Of a stretch of 64,000 nt of DNA, positions 43,808 through 51,857 are shown in pieces. The DNA comes from Candidatus Eiseniibacteriota bacterium (lineage in GTDB: Bacteria > Eisenbacteria > RBG-16-71-46 > CAIMUX01): contig CAIMUX010000142.1 in the NCBI GenBank assembly GCA_903844735.1, positions 1-64,000 on the forward strand, read 5' to 3'. Made by a program: the position numbers and the translations under genes. The stretch's first letter is position 1. Each line of letters starts with the position of its first letter. The notes under the pieces are model-generated. The model saw nothing but the letters and a program-made list of their open reading frames with translations. It did no database searches and was not told the DNA's origin.

Positions 43808-44823
43808 CGGGACTCTCCCGTCTCCCGGTTGCGCGCCTGGCCGGTCTCGACGGCGGGGGCTGCGGCCGTCTCGGCGTCGGAGGCCGCCGCCTCCCGTGTG
43901 CGCTTCTCCGAGTCAAGATACTGCCGGTTGCGCCGCGTCAGGGTGCGGAAATCGACCGCGTAGCCGTCGAAGGCGGGTCCGTCGACGCACGAGAATCGCG
44001 CTTCGTACTGCCCTTTGGATGGGTCCCAAAGCTGCACGCGACAGCCGCCGCACATGCCGGTGCCGTCGACCATGATCGGGTTCAGACTGACAATCAGCGG
44101 GATGCGTCGCGGATCGTAGTCGACAGAGGGATCGAAAGCCTCGCGGAACGACTTGCCAGCCATCTCCTTTACCACCGCGTCCATCATCGGGATCGGACCG
44201 ACGGCGATCACCTCGGAGATCTGTCCGTTGCGGGCGGCGATCACTTCGTGGAGTCGCTCGGTGACGAACCCCTTCTGCCCGTACGATCCGTCGTCGGTGG
44301 TGACGATCAGCTCTGTGGAGACGGGGCGTAGTTCCTGCTCGAGGATGAGAAGCCGCTGAGTTCTGGCACCGATGATCGTGATCACCTCGTTGCCGAGCTC
44401 GAACAGATCCTTCACCTTCGGCCAGATCGGTGCTACGCCCACGCCGCCGCCGATGCAGATCACGGGGTGGGGGTGCTTCTTCACCGTGATCGGCGAACCC
44501 AGTGGACCGAGGATATCGGTGAAGGTGCCTCCCTCTTCCACCGCCGCCATTTCGCGAGTGGAGTGGCCGACCACCTGATAAATGAGGGTGATGGTCCCGG
44601 CGGCCTTGTCCCAGGCTGCGAGGGTGAGCGGTATCCGCTCGGAGTGCTCGTGAGTGCGGACTATGACGAACTGGCCGGCCTGAGCGTGCCGCGCGATGAG
44701 CGGGGCCTCGACTTCCGCGAGGACGATGCCATCGTCGCCGGCGACGAGCACCCGCTTCTGCCGGATTCGGTAGTTCTTCCCGGAAAGCGTCCGGCACGTG
44801 CCCGCGGTCGTCTGGTCCGGCAT
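43804..44823 (-). CDS. NfnS: small subunit of NADH-dependent ferredoxin:NADP+ oxidoreductase
   Basis: 339 residues, ATG 44823. The N-terminal ferredoxin-reductase-like FAD domain (residues 15-110) is followed by an NAD-binding domain with ICIGGGVGVAPIWP near residue 125. The C-terminal [2Fe-2S] site reads SLNPIMVDGTGMCGGC...RFSCVDGP: three cysteines and an Asp, consistent with the Asp/Cys3 ligation known for NfnS. It resembles dihydroorotate dehydrogenase electron-transfer subunits and sulfide dehydrogenase beta, which are the other possible names. A low-complexity Ala/Glu tail of about 35 residues extends beyond the usual end. It is the first gene of the nfnSL operon on the minus strand. Confidence 0.87.
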   Translation of the reverse strand: MPDQTTAGTCRTLSGKNYRIRQKRVLVAGDDGIVLAEVEAPLIARHAQAGQFVIVRTHEHSERIPLTLAAWDKAAGTITLIYQVVGHSTREMAAVEEGGTFTDILGPLGSPITVKKHPHPVICIGGGVGVAPIWPKVKDLFELGNEVITIIGARTQRLLILEQELRPVSTELIVTTDDGSYGQKGFVTERLHEVIAARNGQISEVIAVGPIPMMDAVVKEMAGKSFREAFDPSVDYDPRRIPLIVSLNPIMVDGTGMCGGCRVQLWDPSKGQYEARFSCVDGPAFDGYAVDFRTLTRRNRQYLDSEKRTREAAASDAETAAAPAVETGQARNRETGESR

Positions 44824-45230
44824 CGCAGGGTCCTCCAGGCGGTTGGCGGCTAGATCCCCCGGGCTTGTTCCCGGCGGGTCGCCACGGCTCGACAGGGCGC
44901 GGCAACGCGCGAATATAGCACGCGAGGGTCGTGTGTGGCAAGGCGGTGCGGCGCCGACTGAGATCCGGAGACAGGCTTCGGGCTTCGGCTTCGGGCCCGG
45001 GCTTCGGGCTTCAGTTCGTGGCCTGCAGAGACTGCTCGACGCCCTCCGGCCCGAAGTCTGAGGCCCGAAGCGCTGAAGGGCTCCCAGCCCCGGTCACCGA
45101 ACGTCGAGGCGGTGATGGGGGATTCCAGATTCAGGCCGTGATCCAGCCTCTCGCTCCGCACGCCCGCGGACGATATTCTCCCTGTCGGCTGATCCTGAGT
45201 GGATTGCGCCGGGGGCGGGAGGGAAATCGC
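44824..45230. other. Divergent spacer between nfnS and tyrA
   Basis: 407 bases with no supported gene. It must hold the nfnSL promoter (minus) and the tyrA promoter (plus), and it contains the hairpin-like repeat element at 44957-45077. GGGCGGGAGGGA near 45212-45223 serves as the tyrA ribosome-binding site. No clear -35/-10 pair was seen. Confidence 0.5.
44957..45077 (+). repeat. Hairpin-like dispersed repeat element, copy A
   Basis: It begins CTGAGATCCGGAG, continues with CTTCGGG 7-bp units, and has a 46-base core at 45011-45056 (starting TCAGTTCGTGGCCT, ending GGCCCGAAG). It closes with reverse-complement units (CCCGAAG). The outer arms can pair with each other. The core matches the element at 48,003-48,131 (opposite strand) at 38 of 46 positions without gaps, and the left flank also matches with one small gap. 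Confidence 0.75.
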
Positions 45231-46337
45231 ATGGCAGACGATCTGCGCACACTGCGTGAGTCGATCGCGGAGGTCGATCGGGGGCTCTTCGAGTTGCTTC
45301 ACCGACGGATGGAACTGTCGGCGCGGGTCGGTCGGGTGAAGGCCGCCTCCGGGATGGAGGTGGTGGCTCGTGATGTCGAGGACCGGATATTGGGCCGCGC
45401 CCGCGAACGGGCCGAGGCGGCCGGCATTTCGGAGGAAGCGATGGAGTCGATCTTTCGCGACATCCTTCGGGCCTCGGTGGAGCGACAGCACCGGGTCGGG
45501 ATGGAGGAGCGGGTCCGGCGCGGCGGTCGCGTGCTCGTTGTCGGCGGCGCCGGTGGCATGGGCTCGTGGCTCCGGCGCTTTCTTGCCTTGGTTGGACACC
45601 GTGTCGATGCCATCGATCCCGCTTGGGCGGATCTGTCCGCCGAGGAGGGACGCTGGTCCACCCTGGAGGCGGTCCCGTCGCTGGAGCCGTACGACGCGGT
45701 GGTGCTCAGCGTCCCGCTGGCCCGCGGGCCCGAGGTTCTCGACGGCGTGACCGCTCGCCGTCCGCGCGGGCTGGTGGTGGAGATCGCCTCCATCCAGTCT
45801 CACATCGAGCCATCGTTGGTGCGGGCCGAGGAAAGAGGGGTGCGGACCTGTGCGCTGCACCCGATGTTTGGCCCCGGGGCTTCGCCCTACGAGCCGCTTA
45901 CCTTCGTCCTCGCCTGCCGGCGGGAGCCGACCGAGGAGCGCCAGGCAGTCGAAGCCTTCCTGCGGCACCCCTATACGCGGGTGGTGGCGATCCCGTTCGC
46001 CCACCACGATCGCCTCATGGGCTGGCTGCTGGGTTTGGCGCACCTTCACGGGATGCTCTTCGGCGCCGCCCTTGCCGAGTCCGGGCTCGATCCGGCGGAG
46101 CTCTTGGCTTGTGCCTCCACCACCTTCACCCGTCAAGCAGGCACGGCCCGCTCCGTTCTGCTCGAAGACCCGGAGCTATACTTCGATATCCAGCGATTGA
46201 ATCCGCACCGGGAGGCGGTCTACGCGGCGGCCCGCGATTCGCTTTCGCGGCTGGTGTCCAGCGTGCGCGAGGATGACCTCGATGGCTTCCGCGGCCTGCT
46301 GGCCGGCGCACGGCGGGCGGTGGGGGAGGCGGAGTAG
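45231..46337 (+). CDS. tyrA: Chorismate mutase / prephenate dehydrogenase (T-protein)
   Basis: About 368 residues from ATG 45231. Residues 1-90 are an AroQ chorismate mutase domain (LRESIAEVDRGLFELLHRRMEL, RVKAASG). Residues 98-368 form an NAD-dependent prephenate dehydrogenase opening with the Rossmann motif VLVVGGAGGMGSWLRRFL. LHPMFGPGA is the conserved substrate-site motif, with the catalytic-region HHDRLMGWLLGLAHLHG following. Together they convert chorismate to 4-hydroxyphenylpyruvate for tyrosine synthesis. The mutase-dehydrogenase fusion order is that of enterobacterial TyrA. No ACT domain is visible, so feedback control is not evident. It is flanked by repeat-bearing spacers on both sides and has no pathway neighbour. 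Confidence 0.92.
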   Translation: MADDLRTLRESIAEVDRGLFELLHRRMELSARVGRVKAASGMEVVARDVEDRILGRARERAEAAGISEEAMESIFRDILRASVERQHRVGMEERVRRGGRVLVVGGAGGMGSWLRRFLALVGHRVDAIDPAWADLSAEEGRWSTLEAVPSLEPYDAVVLSVPLARGPEVLDGVTARRPRGLVVEIASIQSHIEPSLVRAEERGVRTCALHPMFGPGASPYEPLTFVLACRREPTEERQAVEAFLRHPYTRVVAIPFAHHDRLMGWLLGLAHLHGMLFGAALAESGLDPAELLACASTTFTRQAGTARSVLLEDPELYFDIQRLNPHREAVYAAARDSLSRLVSSVREDDLDGFRGLLAGARRAVGEAE

Positions 46338-46588
46338 GCGAGATCCAGCCCCCCGCGCGTGACTCAAAGCAGCCGAGGGGGCCAGTACTCAGGTAGACAG
46401 GACTAAGGAGTCAGAATTCCGAAGTCTCAGATCGGGGGAATGCCGGAGACAAACGGCGGGCCTCAAACGCAGGCTCGTGGGCCTTCTGCCGCACCACCAA
46501 GTCCTCGAATCTGCTCGAGGAGCGTCCTCATTCTGACTCCTGGACTCTTACTTCTGGACTCTGACTTTTGACCACCCGTGTAGCTACG
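46338..46588. repeat. Spacer with two inverted 7-bp repeat tracts between tyrA and ispH
   Basis: Reverse-complement 7-bp units (AGGAGTC, AGAATTC, CGAAGTC, TCAGATC) lie at about 46407-46434. Forward units (CTGACTC, CTGGACT, CTTACTT, CTGGACT, CTGACTT) lie at about 46533-46567. The two arms face each other across about 100 bases. The forward arm ends ACCCGTGTAGCTACG, resembling the flank of the tract at 975-1009. tyrA and ispH converge here, so the inverted arms could also act as a bidirectional terminator. Confidence 0.65.
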
Positions 46589-47863
46589 TTACGCCTTCGA
46601 TTGCGAGCGCTCCCGCTCCCGCCGCTCCTCCGCGATCCGTCTGCCTTCCGCATCCGCCTCGGCCAGCATCTCCTCCGGCACACCGCGGAAGCGCAGGAGC
46701 CGCTCGATCGAAGCGCCGATCTCGCTGTCAGGGGTGGAGGCGCCGGCGGTGACGCCGATCGTGAGCGGACCGGCGGGGAGCCAACCCTCCTCCACGAGCG
46801 GTGATCGCTCGCCCAGCGGTTTGTGCCGGACCCAGCGCTCGCTGACCAGATTCGCCGCATCCTCGATGTGGTACGTCCGGGTGGAGGCGGAGGCGATCTC
46901 CACGAGGTGGTTTGTGTTGCTGCTGTTGAAGCCGCCGATCACGACTATGAGGCTGCAGCCTTCGGCAACCAGTTCGAGCACGGCATCCTGCCGTTCCTGC
47001 GTGGCGCTGCAGATGGTGTCGAAGCTCCGGACCCGTGCGACCGCCGCGGTCTCGCCATGGCGGCGGGCCACCGCTGCGCGGAGGAGTCCCGCGATCTCCA
47101 GCGATTCCGAGGAGAGCATGGTGGTTTGGTTGGCGCATCCGATCCGCTCGAGGTGGAGGGCGGGGTCGAAGCCCGGGGAGGCTGCCTGCGCGAAGCGCTC
47201 CAGGAAGGCCGTGCGGTCGATCCGGCCTTCGAGGAAAGCACACACCTCCTCGGCCTCGGATCGATCGCGCACCACGAGGAAATGGGCGCCGGCGTGGCAG
47301 GTTACCTGCGAGCAGGTGGCCCGCGTCTCTTCGTGATCGTACTTGCCGTGGATGACCGCGGTGACGCCGGAACGCGCATATTTCTCCACGCTCTTCCAGA
47401 CGGTGAGCACGCTGCCGCAGGTGGTATCGACGAGGATGCAACCGCGCTCGCGCAGGCGGGTGAAGTCGACGTGAGGAACGCCGAAGGCCGGGATGATCAC
47501 GACATCGTCGGCCTCCACCTCGGCGAGGTGGTCGCCGACGGTTTCCGCGGCGGGAAGAAACCGGACCCCCATTTCCTGAAGGCGGCGATTGACGCCCGGG
47601 TTGTGGATGATCTCTCCGACCAGCCAGGTACGGCGATCCGGGAAACGCTCGCGCGCTTCGTAGGCGTACTCGACCGCGCGGTCGACGCCGTAGCAGAACC
47701 CGAACTCCCGCGCCAGGCGCAGCGTGGTATCGTCGTGGTGGAAGCGGTGGCCGCTGGCCTTCAGGAATTCGACCAGGCCGCTGTGGTAATCGGCGTGCAG
47801 AATGCCGACGACCGCCGGGCGATTGCCGAGACCACGGCGAAAGTAGCGATTCTCTTCCGACAT
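46589..47863 (-). CDS. ispH: 4-hydroxy-3-methylbut-2-enyl diphosphate reductase, plant/cyanobacterial-type
   Basis: About 424 residues from ATG 47863 (GGAGG 4 bases upstream; the frame extends to 47926 without a site). IspH performs the last step of the MEP pathway, giving IPP and DMAPP with a [4Fe-4S] cluster. Its three cluster cysteines lie in FGFCYGVDRA (near residue 57), DTTCGSV (near 147) and DTICSATQERQ (near 281). GEIIHNPGVN, TVIHGKYDHEE-type and GGFNSSNTNHL are also present. The longer N-terminus (YFRRGLGNR), longer middle and length above 400 match cyanobacterial and plastid IspH rather than the 316-residue E. coli form. The Arg/Glu-rich C-terminal tail is extra. Confidence 0.92.
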   Translation of the reverse strand: MSEENRYFRRGLGNRPAVVGILHADYHSGLVEFLKASGHRFHHDDTTLRLAREFGFCYGVDRAVEYAYEARERFPDRRTWLVGEIIHNPGVNRRLQEMGVRFLPAAETVGDHLAEVEADDVVIIPAFGVPHVDFTRLRERGCILVDTTCGSVLTVWKSVEKYARSGVTAVIHGKYDHEETRATCSQVTCHAGAHFLVVRDRSEAEEVCAFLEGRIDRTAFLERFAQAASPGFDPALHLERIGCANQTTMLSSESLEIAGLLRAAVARRHGETAAVARVRSFDTICSATQERQDAVLELVAEGCSLIVVIGGFNSSNTNHLVEIASASTRTYHIEDAANLVSERWVRHKPLGERSPLVEEGWLPAGPLTIGVTAGASTPDSEIGASIERLLRFRGVPEEMLAEADAEGRRIAEERRERERSQSKA

Positions 47864-48002
47864 GGGTCCTCCGTAGCGACGCATTCGACGGGCGCCGCGT
47901 GGTCCCGTCGGGACAGTATAGTCCACTGTCGGTAGACTTCGAGAGCGATGAACCAGCTCGTCAACAACCTCTGAGATTCGGAGGCGGGAACGAATGCGAC
48001 TG

Positions 48003-48131
48003 GCTTCAGACTTCGGACTTCAGACTTCGGACTTCGGGCTTCGGACTTCGAGCTTCGGGCCAAAGGGCGTCGAGTCGTCGCCGGAGGCCACGAATTGATC
48101 CCCGAATCCCGAAGCCTACTCCAAATCTCAG
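48003..48131 (-). repeat. Hairpin-like dispersed repeat element, copy B
   Basis: On the plus strand, eight 7-bp units (GGCTTCA, GACTTCG and variants; 48003-48058) lead into a 46-base core at 48053-48098, then CCCGAA/CCCGAAG units and CTCCAAATCTCAG. Read on the minus strand it aligns with copy A at 44957-45077 over core and flank (core 38/46 identical). The two copies flank tyrA-ispH in opposite orientation. Confidence 0.75.
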
Positions 48132-48183
48132 TGACGGATCACGGCTTCGACTCCCACGCGTGAAATGGTCTACACTCGGTGGA

Positions 48184-48312
48184 GTGAGCCCGGAGGACCG
48201 CGGGGCGGTGCCGGGGGGCGAGGTGCCGCGGCGCATCGAGGAGCGGGACGGACAGGACCGGGTGCTTGCGAAGGCCCTGGGTTTCTTGCGGGAGCGGCTG
48301 CCCTGCCGCTGA
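48184..48312 (+). CDS. Possible 42-residue peptide upstream of era
   Basis: A GTG at 48184 after GGTGGA opens 42 codons ending in TGA at 48310-48312. The product is charged (Arg/Glu/Asp-rich) with a helical segment RVLAKALGFLRERLPCR. No family is recognised and the codon pattern in such GC-rich DNA makes chance openness likely. It is listed only because of the start context and position just before the era operon, where a leader peptide would fit. Confidence 0.2.
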   Translation: MSPEDRGAVPGGEVPRRIEERDGQDRVLAKALGFLRERLPCR

Positions 48313-48363
48313 GTGGCGGTGGGGCCGGAGGGGTGAGAGGTCGACGAACGTCGGCGCGATGGA

Positions 48364-49431
48364 GTGGAACCTGTGAGCATCGAGGAGCGGGACCGACGCG
48401 ATGGGGGCGGAGAACCCCGCAAGTGCGAGAACGGCGAAGAGCCGGATCGTCGTGAAGAAGCGAGCGGGAGCGGCGAACCGGATCAGTTCACAACGGAAAG
48501 CGTCACAGTGGAAGGATCTTCCGAGACCGATGCGTCTCAGGTGCCGACGGTCCCGCCCGGTTTTCGCTGCGGCTTCGTGGCTATCGTGGGCGAGCCGAAC
48601 GTCGGGAAGTCGACCTTGACCAACCGCCTCCTGCGCGAACGGCTCTCGATCGTAACCGACAAACCGCAAACGACCCGGCGCAAGACTCTCGGTATCCTAA
48701 ACGCCGAGGGGTACCAGGCTGTCCTCCTCGACACGCCCGGGCTCATGGCGCCGCGCTACGAGCTGCACCAGGCGATGCTTCGTGAGGCGCGCGAGGCGCT
48801 CGTCGACGCCGACGTGGTTCTCTTTCTCGTCGAGCCGGACACACGCGTCGATGTCCCGGCCGCAGTGCGCGAGTCGGGCGGTCGGCGTTTCCTCGTCCTG
48901 AACAAGGTCGACCTCGTGACGCGCAAGGACGACCTGCTCCCGATGCTCACCGCGTGGAACGACACCGGCGTCTTCGAGGAGCTGGTGCCGATCTCAGCGC
49001 TGGAGGGGCACGGAACCTCGGCTCTTCTCGACCTGATCGTGCCCCGTCTGCCCGAGGGGCCGCCTTTTTACCCGGTGGACGAGCTGGCAATCCAGCCCGA
49101 GCGGTTCTTCGTGGGGGAGATCATTCGCGAACGGATCTTCGAGCGCTTCGAGAAGGAGATTCCCTATGCCACCGAGGTCACGGTGGAGGAGTTCCACGAG
49201 AGGCCGGGAGCGAAGGACTATATCGAGGCGTGGATCCACGTGGAGCAGCCGTCGCAGAAGGCGATTCTCATCGGAGCCGACGGCGCCGCTATCCGCGGCC
49301 TGGGCGAGGACGCGCGCGGGATGATCGAGGAGTTTCTCGGCCGGCCCGTCTACCTCTCGCTTCGGGTACGCGTGACGCCGAAGTGGAGGAAGCGACCCGA
49401 TGCGCTGCGCCGCTTCGGGTATCGCGGGTGA
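48364..49431 (+). CDS. era: GTPase Era
   Basis: Up to 355 residues from GTG 48364; GTG 48508 or 48541 would give a length closer to the usual 300. Era binds the 3' end of 16S rRNA and assists 30S assembly. The GTPase domain shows GEPNVGKST (G1), the TDKPQTTRRKTLGI switch (G2), DTPGL (G3) and NKVD (G4). The C-terminal KH domain contains VEEFHERPG, IHVEQPSQKAILIGADGAAI and VYLSLRVRVTPKWRKRP. The N-terminal 65 residues are an acidic low-complexity extension, if translated. Its stop overlaps the GTG start of the next gene, beginning a long coupled operon. Confidence 0.95.
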   Translation: MEPVSIEERDRRDGGGEPRKCENGEEPDRREEASGSGEPDQFTTESVTVEGSSETDASQVPTVPPGFRCGFVAIVGEPNVGKSTLTNRLLRERLSIVTDKPQTTRRKTLGILNAEGYQAVLLDTPGLMAPRYELHQAMLREAREALVDADVVLFLVEPDTRVDVPAAVRESGGRRFLVLNKVDLVTRKDDLLPMLTAWNDTGVFEELVPISALEGHGTSALLDLIVPRLPEGPPFYPVDELAIQPERFFVGEIIRERIFERFEKEIPYATEVTVEEFHERPGAKDYIEAWIHVEQPSQKAILIGADGAAIRGLGEDARGMIEEFLGRPVYLSLRVRVTPKWRKRPDALRRFGYRG

Positions 49432-50351
49432 CCGCTCCGGGCGGGATCCCTGACGAAGCCTTCGCGCTCAGCTCGGCCGCGCTCTGGGCCGTGGCCTCCG
49501 CCCTCTTCACGATCGAGGGGCGCACTCTGAGCCCGGCTGTGATGAATGCGGTGAAGTCGATGGGCGCGGCGCTGGTCTTCGCACTGGTCCTCCTCGTCAG
49601 CCCGGTTGGCCCGCTGGGGCGGCCGGCCGGATCGCTCTTTCCCGCCGGGGCTGTGAGCCTCGTCCTCGTGCTATCGGGACTGATCGGGATCGCGCTCGGG
49701 GACACCTGTTATTTCGAATCTCTGGCGCGGATCGGCGTGCGGCGATCGTTGATGGTCGGCCTCTTGGCACCGGTCTTCACCGCGGTGGCGGCGGCGATCG
49801 CCGGGCAGCCGTTGCCGGGGATCCCGGGGTTTGCCGGCATTTCGCTCACTCTGGGGGGGATTCTACTGGTGGTGCGGGTGGCGCCGGTTCGGGGGGACAC
49901 CACGGTTCCGCGGCATCACGGCGTTGGCGCTTGGGGTTTCGGTGTGATGGCGGCCCTCTGCCAGGCGATCGGGATCGTCATGACCAAGGACGCCATCGGG
50001 CGAAGCGGTGTGCTGCCGGCGTCACTCCTGCGGCTCCTCGCCGGAGGGTTGGGGATTCTTGTCTTCGAACTGCTGCGCGGGCGCGGCGCCGGGCTGCCCG
50101 CGGCTGTGGTGCGCGGTTTCGCCCGGCCGCGGCTCGTCCTCGCGGCCCTCCTCGGCACGGTGGTGGCGTTCTACCTCTTTCAGGTGGCCGTGATGCTCGG
50201 CTCGCCACCGGTCACTGCGGCCCTGTGTGCGACCTCGCCTATCCTCGTGGCGCCCATCGCCGCGCGGTGGCTCGGTGAGCGCATGCCGTGGACGGCCGCT
50301 CTTGGTACACTCCTCGCCGTCGGTGGTGTCGTCCTCGTTGCTCTGGACTGA
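49428..50351 (+). CDS. EamA/DMT-family membrane transporter
   Basis: About 307 residues from GTG 49428, which overlaps the era stop (GTGA). Around ten hydrophobic segments are arranged as two five-helix EamA repeats: about residues 10-145 and 165-305. GLIGIALGDTCYFESLARIG and GTVVAFYLFQVAVMLGSPPV are equivalent positions in the two halves, and each half ends in the typical PI-x-A/GExxxxxxxxGxxL pattern. Members export amino acids, metabolites or drugs; the substrate here is not indicated. It is an unusual passenger between era and an FAD dehydrogenase. Confidence 0.88.
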   Translation: MTAPGGIPDEAFALSSAALWAVASALFTIEGRTLSPAVMNAVKSMGAALVFALVLLVSPVGPLGRPAGSLFPAGAVSLVLVLSGLIGIALGDTCYFESLARIGVRRSLMVGLLAPVFTAVAAAIAGQPLPGIPGFAGISLTLGGILLVVRVAPVRGDTTVPRHHGVGAWGFGVMAALCQAIGIVMTKDAIGRSGVLPASLLRLLAGGLGILVFELLRGRGAGLPAAVVRGFARPRLVLAALLGTVVAFYLFQVAVMLGSPPVTAALCATSPILVAPIAARWLGERMPWTAALGTLLAVGGVVLVALD

Positions 50352-50378
50352 ACGGATAGGCAACGGCGAGGGAGCCCA

Positions 50379-51857
50379 ATGCACGAAGAAACGACCGCAG
50401 GCCGTCGCGAAGGGGTCCGTGGGGAGAGCTTCACGCTGGAGGATCTGCCCGGCGCCGTGACCGATCCCGAGATCTGCGGTGCCTATGCCGCCGATGCTTC
50501 CGGTCTCTCTCGCGTCCCCGACGCGGTGGTGCGCCCGCAATCGGAAGACGAAGTCCGCGAATTGCTGCGCGTCTGCTCCGCCCGTGGGATCGCGGTAACG
50601 CCGCAGGGACTGCGATCCAGCACCACCGGTGCCTCGGTCCCGGCGCGCGGCATCGTCGTCTCGTTGGAGCGGATGGCCCGCGTCCTTTCGATCGATCCAC
50701 AGCGGCGCGTGGTGGTAGCCGAGCCCGGTATTGTCGCCTCCGAGTTCAAGGCCCGCGTGCGTGAGGCGGGGCTCTTCTACCCGGTCGACCCGACCAGTGA
50801 GGCGGAGTGCACCCTCGGCGGCACCGTGGCCTGCAATGCGAGTGGTTCCCGCACCTACCGCTATGGTCCGACGCGGGGCTATGTCCGTGCGTTGCGCGTC
50901 GTCCTGGCGGACGGATCGGTGCGCGAGGTCCGCCGCATCTCCAGCGACAAGAATTCCACCGGCTATGCCGGGCTGCAGAATCCGGTCGATATCTGGATCG
51001 GCAGCGAGGGGACGCTAGGGGTCGTGACGCAGGTGGAGCTCGATCTTCTCTTGCTCCCGCCCGGTGTTTTCGGGGCGCTGGCGTTTTTTCGCGACTGGCG
51101 GGCGGCGGTGGGCTTCGTGCAGGCCGCCGACGCTTCCCGTCGAGTGTCGACGGCCTCGGGGAAAGCGGGTCTGCGGCCGCGGTGCCTCGAGCTCTTCGAC
51201 CACGGTTCGCTTGACCTCGTGCGTCCGGATGCAGGCGGGCTTCGCATCCCGGCGGCGGCCGGGGCTGCCGTCTTCTTCGAGGAAGAGGTGTCGACCGAAG
51301 AATCGCTTTCGGCCATGGAGCGCTGGTATGCGGCGATTGAGGAGGCGGAAGGCCTGGCCGACGACACCGTCGTGGCGCAATCCGAGGCCGAGCAGGCGGA
51401 ACTGAAGCGGTTGCGCCACGCGCTTCCCGCTGGGATGAATGAGCGCGGTGCGCGCGCCGTGTCGAATGGCGGACGCAAGGTCTCGACTGACTTTGCGGTG
51501 CCACTGGACAAGCTCCCGCAGATGATGGAAGAGGCCTACACCATCGTGCGAGAGATCTTCGGCGGTTTCCATGTCGCCTATGGGCACGCCGGGAACGGCC
51601 ACCCGCACTTCAACCTCCTCGCCGAGGATGCGGCCGGGCTGACCAAGGCCCGCGAGGCGGCTCGACGCATGGCGGAGCGGGCGCTGGACCTGGGCGGCAC
51701 GATGGCGGCGGAGCACGGCATCGGCAAGGTGAAGTCGGCACTCTACCGCCGTCTGTATCCCGTCTGGCTCGTCGAGGCAAGCCTCGGCATCAAGCGCGCC
51801 CTCGATCCGCAGGGGATCCTTTCGCCGGGGAACATCTTCGGGGAGGATGAGATTTGA
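50379..51857 (+). CDS. FAD-linked dehydrogenase, GlcD / D-lactate dehydrogenase family
   Basis: 492 residues. The PCMH-type FAD-binding domain (residues 40-225) includes VVRPQSEDEVRELLRVC, VTPQGLRSSTTGASVP, CTLGGTVACNASGSRTYRYG and GSEGTLGVVTQVEL. The C-terminal cap domain ends with YGHAGNGHPHFNLL and GGTMAAEHGIGKVK, whose histidines belong to the active site in this family, and with ALDPQGILSPGNIF. It should oxidise a D-2-hydroxy acid such as glycolate or D-lactate and pass electrons to the respiratory chain. No GlcE/GlcF partner is adjacent. ATG 50379 follows a weak GAGGGAG, 27 bases after the transporter. Confidence 0.9.
   Translation: MHEETTAGRREGVRGESFTLEDLPGAVTDPEICGAYAADASGLSRVPDAVVRPQSEDEVRELLRVCSARGIAVTPQGLRSSTTGASVPARGIVVSLERMARVLSIDPQRRVVVAEPGIVASEFKARVREAGLFYPVDPTSEAECTLGGTVACNASGSRTYRYGPTRGYVRALRVVLADGSVREVRRISSDKNSTGYAGLQNPVDIWIGSEGTLGVVTQVELDLLLLPPGVFGALAFFRDWRAAVGFVQAADASRRVSTASGKAGLRPRCLELFDHGSLDLVRPDAGGLRIPAAAGAAVFFEEEVSTEESLSAMERWYAAIEEAEGLADDTVVAQSEAEQAELKRLRHALPAGMNERGARAVSNGGRKVSTDFAVPLDKLPQMMEEAYTIVREIFGGFHVAYGHAGNGHPHFNLLAEDAAGLTKAREAARRMAERALDLGGTMAAEHGIGKVKSALYRRLYPVWLVEASLGIKRALDPQGILSPGNIFGEDEI

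Larger units (their letters stand above)
47864..48363. other. Divergent spacer between ispH and era
   Basis: 500 bases. It holds the ispH upstream region, the second copy of the hairpin-like repeat element (48003-48131) and a candidate 42-codon frame (48184-48312). A 17-base sequence beginning GCATCGAGG at 48233 is repeated exactly at 48377 near the era start. No promoter could be assigned with confidence. Confidence 0.5.

Noticed and set aside
44957-48131. A CRISPR array formed by the regularly spaced repeats
   Set aside because: Units are 7 bp and directly adjoining, with no unique spacers of constant length and no cas genes in the window.
44957-48131. A composite transposon bounded by the two inverted elements
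   Set aside because: The enclosed genes are housekeeping (tyrA, ispH), no transposase is present and no target-site duplication is visible. Kept only as a repeat-element observation.
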